This document shows positions 1-9,959 of a stretch of 64,000 nucleotides of DNA, piece by piece; within the stretch, counting starts at the first letter, position 1, and the number at the start of each line of letters is the position of its first letter. Where the stretch lies: positions 5,332,001-5,396,000 of the forward strand of contig JARFIW010001670.1 in the NCBI GenBank assembly GCA_036346225.1. Reading direction: 5' to 3'. The DNA comes from Platerodrilus igneus. Taxonomy: Eukaryota > Arthropoda > Insecta > Coleoptera > Lycidae. The notes under the pieces were generated by a model. It was not told the origin of the DNA and ran no database searches. It saw nothing but the letters and a program-made list of their open reading frames with translations. A program made the translations under genes and the position numbers.

Positions 1-820
1 GAAATATTAATTAATATTATAGACATATATGCTTTCTAATCATTATACCGCAATTGTGATTTGGTTTCATTAATAATCCGTACTAGTTCATCCTTATTTA
101 GTTGCACCTGAAAGGCATTGCTTAAATCATATTACAAACAAATACTACTACCCTGTCTGGGTTGTTTTTTGCCACTCCTTTCTTTATCCATTTAACGCAC
201 GGAATAAAATTAATCTTTGGTGGTTGCTCCATTTAGACCAGAGAAAATATAAGTTCTCTGATTTAGATGACTGTGAAAACACCAAATTTTATTTTTGAAA
301 GGAGCATGTCACATTGAGGTTAAGGTATAAGGACAAAATGCATACATCTGTGGCTCTAAACCAATCAGTGTGAAGGTTAGGCTATTTAGTAAATATTATT
401 CAGATGTGATATAACCCACCAATAGTTAACGATTGTATTTTACTTCTATACCAGGATATCTCAATTACCATAGCTAGAAATTATCACCAAACAAAACGTT
501 TACTAAAACTTACAATATCCTTTTAAAATTTTAATGTTGTAATGCTCAACGTAGTTGGATTGTAATAATTAAATTAAAAAGATGAAATTCTTAGTAAGAT
601 TCTTAAAGTTTTTGTCCATACAGTTTAATATGTTTTTATAAACTAGAAACTGGATTAAAATAAATTTTGAAAATGTACTCTACTTCATTCACTACAACAA
701 TATATTCTTTTTTAATGCTATCAAAATTATTTTTCAATATGTCTGATGTTCTTTACACACGCTCTTCTATTATAATTCATTGTAGCAGTTAATAAAAATA
801 TTTATAAATATTATAAATAC
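1..820. other. AT-rich intergenic DNA, no gene seen
   Basis: No coding exon, RNA gene or clear repeat boundary was recognised. The stretch is AT-rich with short open frames only. It ends at the solo LTR that starts at 821. Confidence 0.5.
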
Positions 821-1363
821 TGTTGCGATCCACTATTAGGCAATCCGTCAAACATACAAACGCCCGGGGCACAAAGTATTCTTCAGGATTCGAGAATTCT
901 TCTAGAAATTACTAGATAATGAGTCATGTCTTTAATTTAGGGTATATATAAGGCCGCTTATGTATGTAAGAGTTAGTCCACATAAGAATGTCGTATATAA
1001 ACTATATCGTGTATAGTGAATGTAGTTGAGATTTTTGGAAGCCGAATAGTATATATACATAAATGTTATATGAGCTAAACGTGTCTAATGTACATGCAGC
1101 TTGTAGTATACATAAATAGATAGAAATTGGATTGAATAATAGTTGTGTTAGTGTTGTTAATGGACCTATGGTAAAGAAGTTAGTTTAAGAAGATATTAGT
1201 GCTTGTAAATTCATTAGTGTAATAGTGCTTCATTGTTAAGTGTCCTGAAAACATCTATAAATAAGGCTTACACTGTTAATTGGACTTGTGAACAGTGAGT
1301 AATAAAGACCTTTATTATTACTTGTTTTGAATTAAAGAAACGCGGTAGCAGTAGCCCGCTTCA
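821..1363 (+). repeat. Solo LTR, intact copy (543 bp)
   Basis: Starts TGTTGCGATCC and ends GCTTCA, the TG...CA pattern of retroviral-type LTRs. It carries a TATA box near 943-952 and an AATAAA at 1301-1306 with T-rich sequence after it. ATAC lies immediately before and after, a 4-bp target duplication; it becomes 5 bp (AATAC) if the final A belongs to the target. A second copy lies at 20164-24363, where another element interrupts it. No gag or pol adjoins either copy, so both are probably products of LTR-LTR recombination. The superfamily cannot be assigned from the LTR alone. Confidence 0.8.
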
Positions 1364-1962
1364 ATACTATATATTACTTAAGTAGTCAATAACAAAGTAA
1401 GCTCATAAAATGTATAGCTTGTCGTGCTGTATGTGCTGTTTTAAACGTGGCCATGTTATAATTTATCATTCCCTGCATATAAAACAAATTTATTCAAGAA
1501 TTCAAGAGTTTGCTTCAATACCGCCCCGCATTGATCGTAGAACTCAAAAAAGTATGCCCACCAATCGTATACAAAAAATTATTTTTAAACACTCATTTTA
1601 CAGAATTAGGGAAAATATTCAATAGAAATATGAAAATTATTAGTGTTCAATCGATGCATAATTTGTGAAAGTTAATGAGCTGACAGTTAATCTAATTAAT
1701 CACATGTTATCCTAGCCATTTTAATTAGGTTTCAATCACATAACACACACGAAAAAATTGAATTGGAACCACATAACACCCAATTCAATTTTCTTGTGTA
1801 TTAAAAAGGTAACATGTGTTGCGATACCAACACTAATTACAAAGAATATTATAACAATTTAATACAGGAAATGCGACTTGGTTATCCTTTGTTATTTATT
1901 AATTTTACTAGAATTTGCTTTTAGTAATTTGATTGTCTTCTGCCACTTGTTGGAAACAGTCT
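1364..1962. other. Non-coding stretch, nothing recognised
   Basis: One 71-codon open frame lies at 1410-1625 but has no recognisable domain. The stretch is AT-rich filler between the solo LTR and the Harbinger remnant. Confidence 0.4.
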
Positions 1963-2272
1963 AATAAAATCTTTAGTTCGAGAGGCATTATCATCATCTC
2001 AAAGATTAATTGTAAGATTAAAGCATTTGGCTACAGAAGATTCCTACCCAAGTCTTGCTTATTCGTTTCGAATAATTCTAACTATTTCTATGATCGTACG
2101 AGAAGTTTGTGATGTTTTATGGAATATTCTATCACCAGTAAATTTAAAGCTGCTATCGAAGTGTTGCAGAAGACTATTATAAGTTTAATCAACTATCAAA
2201 TTGCCTAGGAGCAATTGATAGTAAACACATGGAAATCCAAGCTGCTTCACATTCTGGAACGATGGGCGCCAA
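1963..2272 (+). pseudogene. PIF/Harbinger transposase fragment
   Basis: Conceptual translation gives the middle of a HARBI1-like transposase: a segment like SSQRLIVRLKHLATEDSY, then LAYSFRI, then VREVCDVLW, and after a frame break CLGAIDSKHMEIQA. The D of GAIDSKH is the first catalytic aspartate of the DDE_Tnp_4 fold. About 100 residues survive of the 300-400 expected. At least one frameshift occurs, and no terminal repeats were recognised around it. This is a dead remnant; the family call rests on motif recognition. Confidence 0.65.
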
Positions 2273-3399
2273 GTCTTGAAATTAATCTATAAATTGTTGT
2301 ATGTAATACAAATTTTTAAACTGATTTGCAGCTCAAGGTCAACAAATTCTAAAAATTGATCAATAAATTGTTGTGTGTAAAATAGCTATTAGATAATTTG
2401 TACTTATTATTATATTTAACCAATATTACAGTAAGTAGTATGAAATATGTGTCATATATTTCTATTTGCTTCACACCAGTCGGTGGTAGTGTAGATATAT
2501 AATAAACAAATTCTTATTGCCTTCGTTTAAGTCAATCGAAATCAACATATACACCTTTTAACAATGCATCAATATAATGAAGCAAAAGTATATTATCTCT
2601 ACTTTATAATTTATGTTTATCATTCTAGCTTTTACTTTGCTTTTTAACAAAACAGATTGCACTTCAGGATCAAACACCATTTTCACTACATAATCACTTT
2701 CATACGAGTTTTCGCCTCTTTTTAACCGCGAAATATCGTTTTTAAAAAAATTAAGCTACTGCAGAAAACAATGTAACATGCTTATTGGCACCAGTCACTA
2801 AAAACATAACAACCAATTTTAAAATTTTTCGGAAGTTTATGTGTGTTTGGCTAATAAATAGTATCCTAACCTATAAACACATTAGAAAACTATTGAATCT
2901 CTTGGCAGTAACAAAAGTTTTGGATAATTTGAATACTAATTTAATAGTAACAGTTTATATACACACTATTACAAGAAAATTATAACTTAGGTATCACAAA
3001 TATACACCGAACTATATTAAATTATATTGCTAAATATGAAAACACACTGAATCTATTTTGCTTATATCAATCACCACTAATGGTGCGTATTGAATGTAAA
3101 TGTACTATAGGAAACCAACCATAAAACGCTTATCTGTAAAACTTGTGTAGCATTACTGAATGCATGTTATATATTATGTAAATTTGTAACATACTTTTCG
3201 CACTGTTCACCATAATGCGGTCGTTTAGGTAATTATTTGAGAATTGTAATGTATATCTAATCTAGGGTAATTTATTCTACCTGTGTAGGCTAGCGGTCTT
3301 TGAAGTGTCAATATTAAAGATAAAGGTTATGTTTATATTGAATTATTGAACAACAATCAAAATCACTTGGATATTATTTTTCAAAAAACATATGTAAAG
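2273..3399. other. Intergenic DNA upstream of AAGAB
   Basis: No exon recognised. The open frame at 2785-2985 is low-complexity and AT-rich. The last few hundred bases should contain the AAGAB promoter and 5' UTR, but no TATA box or initiator could be fixed. A frame open to AAGAB runs back to a TTG at 3346, with no ATG before 3400. Confidence 0.4.
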
Positions 3400-4200
3400 A
3401 TGAGTTTGATTGTAATCAAACCTAGTATAGTTATCGTAAGTAGTAGTAATACAAAGCCAAAATCACTTGTGAAATTAATAACTCGCTCTCCTGCAATTGA
3501 ACATGAAGGTGAACCTAATATAGTTTCTCAGGAATGGGAAATTGATACTAAATATTATTCTGCAAATGTAAATATTTTTGGAATAACTGAAGATTTTGTA
3601 CGCGATGATAACTTTAACAGTTCTGTAGAAGCATTGCTTATCCACATGGATAGCAATAAAGAATCAGGTTTAAGTGATTTAAAAAAATGGACTAAAATTG
3701 AAAATGACTGCAACATCGAAGTTAAACTACTGATATCAAACTACTTTACATCGAAAACAAAAATATCAAAAGCAGAAGCTACAAAGTGGTGTTTAAAGAG
3801 AGGATATGAGTTAATAGAGCTGTATCCCAATACAGAAAGCATTTTGCAAGAATCTGATAGCAATGATATTATAGAAGAAAAAAGAGGCGTAGATCGTGTT
3901 ATTGAGGCTTTGCAAACACATATTTGGCCAAATTTACTAATGAAGGATTCCACCAGCTGTAATGAAGATAAAAGCGAAGTTAAACTTCATTCAAATACAG
4001 GCAATTCTGACCAAACTTTAAATGATTTTTTAACAGAAGATGGTGTGGACAATTTTACAGACCTTTTTTCACAGTTAAATATGCTTAAAGAATCTCTTGG
4101 GTCAATGTCAAATACCCAGCGAAAACAAAATGCAGAACAGATGGTCACAAAATTTTGGCAAGCTATCGGTGGCGATGAAGAAGAACTATCAGATGCCTGA
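3400..4200 (+). CDS. AAGAB: Alpha- and gamma-adaptin-binding protein p34 homologue, intronless
   Basis: An intact 266-residue frame from the ATG at 3400. In other animals AAGAB is a cytosolic protein that binds AP-1 and AP-2 adaptor subunits and assists adaptor-complex assembly in clathrin trafficking. The match covers the whole length. The N-terminal GTPase-like half has WEIDTKYYSANVN and ATKWCLKRGYELIEL; the middle has GVDRVIEALQTHIWPN; the C-terminal helix has DNFTDLFSQLNMLKESL and FWQAIGGDEEELSDA, close to the conserved ending of the vertebrate protein. The length fits the family (about 300 residues). I chose ATG 3400 because the frame upstream contains only a TTG. There is no intron, whereas vertebrate orthologues have many; no 3' poly-A tract or target duplication was seen, so a retrocopy is possible but not shown. 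Lineages with a single-exon gene are the alternative. Confidence 0.87.
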   Translation: MSLIVIKPSIVIVSSSNTKPKSLVKLITRSPAIEHEGEPNIVSQEWEIDTKYYSANVNIFGITEDFVRDDNFNSSVEALLIHMDSNKESGLSDLKKWTKIENDCNIEVKLLISNYFTSKTKISKAEATKWCLKRGYELIELYPNTESILQESDSNDIIEEKRGVDRVIEALQTHIWPNLLMKDSTSCNEDKSEVKLHSNTGNSDQTLNDFLTEDGVDNFTDLFSQLNMLKESLGSMSNTQRKQNAEQMVTKFWQAIGGDEEELSDA

Positions 4201-4489
4201 TGAATTGGTTTTTATTAATTTGTAAATATTTCATTTATGTATAATTAATTTGAAACAGTTTGAAAGTAGGTATTTTGTAGCCTACAAATGAGATACATTG
4301 TTTACTGTGTTATCTTTTTCCATTTATTATACAATAGTAAAATTTGAATGTGGTACCTGTAATATCTATCTGATAGAAAGTAAGAAGTACATAAAATATG
4401 CTTGTAAACCACTATATCTTTCGATATTAGAAGATGTATTTAGTTTCGATACCTCATTATTTGTCAAATTATTTGTAAAAAGAGGAGAG

Positions 4490-4733
4490 ATATGATGATA
4501 GGACACATAGCAAGGCATGAGGGAATAGCATAGTATATATTAGAAGCAGAGAAAGGAAAAAAGAGAGGTAGTGGTAGACCTAGGTTAGACTACTGCACAC
4601 AGAGAGAGACAGAGATGGAAAGATGTACGCTATGGGAATGTCTGGAAAATGTGTTAAGTTAGGTCAGAATAGAAAACAATCGAGGTATGCGTCTAACCAG
4701 TTATAGGGCCGAAAACCTAATGATGATGATGAT
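4490..4733 (+). repeat. 3' end of an endonuclease/RT non-LTR retroelement with (GAT)n tail
   Basis: Conceptual translation includes GHIARHEGIA and a following KRGSGRPRLDYCTQ segment, the C-terminal end common to insect endonuclease-reverse transcriptase elements. The segment ends in a short GAT-type microsatellite after ACCAGTTATAGGGCCG. Inverted copies of this 3' end occur at 8450-9720 and 38171-38710, and a long internal piece of such an element lies at 9960-12365. This copy is strongly 5' truncated. Confidence 0.7.
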
Positions 4734-5300
4734 CTTGTTATTTGTGATAACGAATTGACTATTTGAAATGACCAAAATAGAAGATTATGTGAACGTTTGC
4801 TGCTGATTTTCTAATAAGCAATTGTGTTCCTGGTAATTTTTCAATAGAGCAATGTAATAAAAATCTACTGAATTTTAAATGCGAAACGACAAATTTTAAA
4901 TTTCCTGAGTGAATTGGAAGAACTTTTTCCACAAATATTTCTATATTCTTGTCTTTATTGATTTATTTTTAGGATTTTAAAGTGTTGAAAATTTTGCAAT
5001 TGATAAATAATGAATGCCGCCCATGGAAAATACATCATTTGGAAAGTTGATCTTTCCATTCTGTTTTAAATTGTAGTAGGTACTTATAAATTAACATTTA
5101 AATACACAAAAGTTAACGATATTCAGCTTTGTTTATGGCATGTGAATTGAAGAATATACATCAACGATTTAAATGAAAAAGCATGGTATTTTGATCAATA
5201 CATCATCGCTTTGTTTAAAATGCTTGCTCTACTGAAGACATTTAAATTCAAGAAACCTAAATTACAGTGGTTCATAAATATTATCAAGTAAATAATTAAT
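4734..5300. other. AT-rich spacer, nothing recognised
   Basis: No open frame of interest and no identified repeat. It separates two unrelated 5'-truncated retroelement remnants. Confidence 0.35.
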
Positions 5301-5304
5301 TTAA

Positions 5305-6330
5305 CAAAGGGTCCTTGGACCCTATTTTTTCATTGTTTTCATTAATGATGTTGTGAATTCACTGGATTGTGAATGTTTAATCTACGCTGATGACCTTAAA
5401 TTGCATGGCACCATAAACCAAATAGAAGATTGCATAAAGCTTCAGCAGAATCTTGTTAAACTCCAGACCTGGTGTAATTCAAATGAATTACCTTTAAATC
5501 CGGACAAATGTCCTGCTACAAACTATACTCGAAAATTCAATGTTGTTAAATTTCCGTATACTATAAATGACTCAATCATCCAAAATAATGACGATGCTCT
5601 AGACTTGGGAATTCACTTTGATGCAAAGCTAACTTTCAGTCTACACATCTTCAACAGTATTCAAGCAGCGTATAAATCACTTGGCTTTTTAATTAGAATA
5701 GTCAAACACCTTACCTGTGACACCTTCAAAACTATTTACTTTGCCTATGCGAGGTCCAAATTCGAATACAGCAGTATAGTCTGGAATCCATCGTATGTTA
5801 CACACATAAATATTATAAAAAAGGTACAACGGCGCTATTTAAAATATTTAGCGTTCAAGGGGGACCTATCTAGTCCCTGCATAGGTATAGACAACAGAAT
5901 TTTGCTTAATAGATTTTCTTTAACCAGTTTAAAATCTCGGCATGATACTAATGGTGCTATGTTTGTATATAAATTGATGAATAACACAATTGATTTTCCA
6001 AATTTATTAGTTTGCTTTAATTTTCAAGTGCCCTCATCTTCTAGAAGACAATTAATGTTCTACCTAAGAACACCCAGAACATGCTCTAAAGTTTTCTCCT
6101 GTATACATGATGTGCTCAACACTAAATACATTTTGTAGAAATTTTGATATAATTAATGACACACTGTCGCATCTTAAAGATATTTTACTGTGCACAGATT
6201 TATAAAGCTATATCTAGTTGTTATGTCACCTCCAGCATTATAAATCTGGCTTCATATATAACTTAATTGAATTTGCCTATTTTGTAATTGGGTATTTCTG
6301 TAAAATAGTGTAAATAAATAAATAAAAAGC
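5305..6330 (+). pseudogene. 5'-truncated Jockey-type retrotransposon, RT C-terminal part
   Basis: Begins inside the reverse transcriptase, just before motif C: GGTCCTTGGACCC encodes a degraded version of the PQGS-LGP box, then FINDV and the catalytic YADD in an open frame at 5353-6138 (about 261 codons). The segment NELPLNPDKC and a DLGIHFDAKLTF segment follow, then the thumb and C-terminal region (SSIVWNPSYV, KVQRRYLKYLAF). The 3' UTR ends in a TAAA-type tail at 6311-6328. The N-terminal RT, the endonuclease and ORF1 are missing, as expected from incomplete reverse transcription. The surviving frame is open and so moderately young. Confidence 0.8.
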
Positions 6331-6453
6331 TTTGAAAAATATTGTTTGACGTAGTATTAAGATTATTGTTAACCATATAATTATGTCGAACACGTGGTTT
6401 CAACTTGTAAGATTAAATATTAAATAAGAAGTAGTCCTAAAGTAATATTTACG

Positions 6454-6459
<6 letters not shown>

Positions 6460-6507
<48 letters not shown>
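6460..6507. repeat. (TA)n microsatellite
   Basis: An uninterrupted alternating AT tract of 48 bp, about 190 bp before the repeat beginning at 6701. Confidence 0.95.
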
Positions 6508-6511
<4 letters not shown>

Positions 6512-6599
6512 TTAAGATGAAATGAAAACCCAACTTTGTATTTAAAGTTGAATTACCATTTCAAATCGAACTAGTAATAATATAATATAATATAATATT

Positions 6600-6603
<4 letters not shown>

Positions 6604-6645
<42 letters not shown>
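6604..6645. repeat. (TA)n microsatellite
   Basis: An uninterrupted AT tract of about 42 bp, lying 55 bp before the left homology boundary of the repeat at 6701. Confidence 0.95.
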
Positions 6646-6647
<2 letters not shown>

Positions 6648-6700
6648 CTATGTAATTTTAGAAACAATCGAGCTCCAACGTTGGTCCGTCATATAAAAAT

Positions 6701-8407
6701 TGATATGATAACGCCGTACTCGGTGTAATGACGTTTTTACCTTAACGCCACCGCTCTGTGTTCTCACTTCAAATTTAATCTTACTAATTTTACTATTATG
6801 CCATGGCTAGCCCACTTTAATCTACACAGAGTGCACAACGTTACGATGATCAATTTTTCTCTTCTCTACCCCTTTATGATTACCTATTTGTTTGAATTTA
6901 TAAAACGAAGTCAATTAATTTCATATAATGAAAAGAAATATTATTTACAAGTTTTGAATTGATAAATATTTAAATACACCCTTCAATCAATCAATATCAT
7001 ATGTATATCATTTATTGCAAAATTTATATGTTTTGAATTCAATCTAAAGTCACCAAAAACTACCACTTTTTACCAAAGAAACCTGGAACGTTCTAGACCC
7101 CTTTATAATACATTACGTAAGTTTAAGTATGCAATGTTTGTTGCTGACTTCGTTACACGTTTTATATAAATTGAATTAATTCGAAATTGAAATAGAAAAA
7201 TATTTTAAAATTAAATAGATCTGACCTGTTATCGTCTATCACTGCTCTGCTTAGTTGAACCCTTCGTTTTCCATAAATTACTTCGTGCTTTTTTAATTTA
7301 TATGCCTTGAATCTCGCAACTCAAAATTGTACCAGAAGTGTACCAAAATATAATTGTCGACGCTGATTTGAAATATTATATTGACCCAGATTTGAATTAT
7401 TCAGAAATACTCCACACATTAGAAATGTTATATCATAGATTCGAATTATTGTCAACGCAGACTTGAAGTACACCACAAATTTGAAGCCGTTAAACGGCAA
7501 AAGAAGTCTTCTTAATCGTTGCACTTATTGTCACTTATAACATACACTTGATATTTTATTATATTTAAATTACGCATGACTTTCTGATTAGCAGTGACGC
7601 AGCTTCGCCTTGCCTGAGTTGTGAACTCACCCGTCTTATCTTTGTTCTGTGTTAATATAGGCTCTTCCCGCTTACATGTGGGCTGGGTTTTCAACAGTTT
7701 TGCCGATATCTCAACCAACCAGGTCTTTAATATTCCCTGCATTTCGAAGTTGTTTCTGATGTAATTTCTTAGGTTTTCTGTGAAATGGTGTTTGTTTGAT
7801 ACCTTATTATTCGTTATCTTGACCATACGTTGTTTTGCGTAGATATCACCTTTTCAATAATTGAACAAAATAAATGATGTAACTGCAATGCTATTTTCGT
7901 TTATCTATTTTTATGCGTGTTTGAAACTGCGTTTTCTTATCAACATGTTTATTGTTTCCGCATACTCACATAAAGCTTTGTTAGGTTTTATCTCTTATCT
8001 TTGTATTTGTTTTATAACTAATTAGAACACTTCTCAATGCGTGTTTAATTACATGTACTATTATTTCTCTTGAATGTGCATACTTTTGTTGAAAAATATT
8101 CTTACTTGCATTACTTAAAATTAATAACGGTCTATATACAGAGTATTAAATACTTGCTATTTACATAATGTATAAATTACCTATTTTTCTGCTAAATACG
8201 CTTTCTATTGTTGTAAGATATGCTTCCTTGCATCGCTTAAAGCTAATTACGGTCTATATACAAGGTGTTAAATGCTTGCTATTTACATAATGTATGAATT
8301 ACTTAATTTTCTGCTAAATAAATGCAGTTTTCTGATTCCTATTGCAATTTATGGTTGCTACACGACACTTGCTATTCAATACACCCCTAAACAGCCCCTT
8401 ATCACAG

Positions 8408-8409
<2 letters not shown>
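6701..8409 (+). repeat. (TA)n-bounded interspersed repeat, copy A
   Basis: Matches 49181-51117 along its length. Shared landmarks in the same order are TGATATGATAACGCCGTACT at the left end, CACAGAGTGCACAACGTTAC, TTGTTGCTGACTT, a RATCTGACCTGTT block, and CCCCTTATCACAG at the right end. The right end runs straight into a (TA)n tract; in copy B the left end also abuts (TA)n. The left terminus ATTGATATGATAAC loosely matches the reverse complement of the right terminus (ATTGCTGTGATAAG), a possible short imperfect TIR. No conserved open frame is shared, so this is either non-autonomous or too decayed to read. The superfamily is unknown. Confidence 0.75.

Positions 8410-8447
<38 letters not shown>
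8410..8447. repeat. (TA)n microsatellite
   Basis: A 38-bp TA tract joining the right end of the repeat at 6701-8409 to the inverted retroelement tail that starts with ATCATCATC at 8450. Confidence 0.95.
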
Positions 8448-8449
<2 letters not shown>

Positions 8450-8451
<2 letters not shown>

Positions 8452-9720
8452 CATCATCATCATTAGGTCTTCAGTCCTGGAACTGGTTAGACTAGACGCG
8501 TACCCTCATTGTTTCCTATTCTGAACTAACCTACACATTTCCCTGAAAATTGTACAGTCTGCATCTATCACTATCTGATTTAGGTCTACATCTGCCTCAT
8601 TTATCCTATCTCTGCTTGTAATATATCCCATACTATTCCCCAAAAATGCCTTAGATCGTATTCTGTCCTATTTCTCCTATTTTTTTCCACAAATATCCTT
8701 GTTCCCCTACTATTTCTATAACCTATTTGTTATTAACTTTGTCTGTCCACGTTATCATCCTCATACATCTGAAGCACAACATTCCAAAAGGCTGCTACTG
8801 TTTTTCTGTCTGCTTTTCCTAGTGCCCGTATTTTATAGGCATGCTGTGCTGTGCTCCACACATATGCTTTCAACAATTTTCTTATTGTTTCTATGTTTGT
8901 TGTCTTTCATCATAGGCGCTGTTCTTTCTCGTTAGATGCAGTTCGGTCCCCTTCTATTGTTTTACAATTATATACCCTGTTTCTCCGGATTCAGTGGTTG
9001 GGAAGGGGAGTAAGCAGCCTATGGTTGTCAAGTTCCCCCAGCCCTTAACAATTGCCGATTTAATATTTTTTCCAATATATCTTTTCGTACAGTCACCATT
9101 AGTTGCAGATATTTCACAACCAACACCTGTAGTTGTTTATAATAATCATCAAATTTATCTGCATTTATTTTTTTGTCATTAGGTTTTCCGTCTCAAAACT
9201 GGTCGTACACGTACCTGCACTTATTTATATTCTGAGCTAGCCTACACAGTTCCCTGAAATTCTCATACAGCCTATATACAGCTCGGTTCCCTTCTATTGT
9301 TTTCTAATTTTATGCCCTATTTCACCGAGATTCGGTGAAGGGGGCTAAGCAGCCTGTGGCTACCCAGATCCCCTAGCACCTAGACATTTGCCGAATTAAT
9401 AGTTTTCCAGTAAATCCTTTCACACAATAAACATTATTTGAGAATATTCCCCAACCAATACTTGTAGTTGCTTATGATAATCATCATGTTTAAGTACAGT
9501 TACTTTTTTCGTCATTAGTTTATCCATCTTGGGACTGGTTGGATGTGTATCTCCATTGATTTCTATTCTGAACTAGCCTACACATTTCCCTGAAATTCCT
9601 ATAGCCTACATCTTTCACTATCTGTGTGCAGTAGTCTAACCTAGGTCTACCTCAACTTCTCTTTTTTCCTATCTCTTGCTTCTAATATATTCCGCACTAT
9701 TCCCTCATGCCGTCATACAT
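8450..9720 (-). repeat. Cluster of inverted non-LTR 3' ends with an internal duplication
   Basis: Read on the minus strand, this is the 3' region of the GAT-tailed family seen at 4490-4733. It includes the tail complement ATCATCATCATTAGG, then GTCCTGGAACTGGTT and TAGGTCTAC. Similar starts recur near 9175 and 9510. A segment at about 8935-9170 is repeated at about 9284-9490 (shared CGGT-CCCTTCTATTGTTTT, GGG-GTAAGCAGCCTRTGG and AACCAACACCTGTAGTTG-like blocks), a spacing of roughly 350 bp. Either several truncated insertions landed here or one was locally duplicated. The open frames at 8272-9182 on the plus strand are artefacts. Confidence 0.6.
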
Positions 9721-9959
9721 TCTAAGCAAAATAACAAAATCATATCAGTTTTTATTAATTTATTTATTTTGTACTCTAAAACATTTGCTTTTACACTTAT
9801 TAATTATATACTTGAACATAAAATCATACACCGCTATCAAGTATAAACAACCTAAGATACAATAATTTGAAAACATTAAATAACACAATCCGTTCTGAAT
9901 AGACCTGCACCTTGAAGTAGTTTTAGAAAACTATAATGGGGAGAATAGCTTGCGTTTTT

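Noticed and set aside
7321..7826. Minus-strand frames of 67 and 104 codons in repeat copy A
   Set aside because: Not preserved in copy B of the same repeat (49181-51117), so not conserved coding sequence.
8272..8524. Open frames with runs of Tyr-Ile
   Set aside because: They translate the (TA)n tract at 8410-8447 and have no protein-like sequence.
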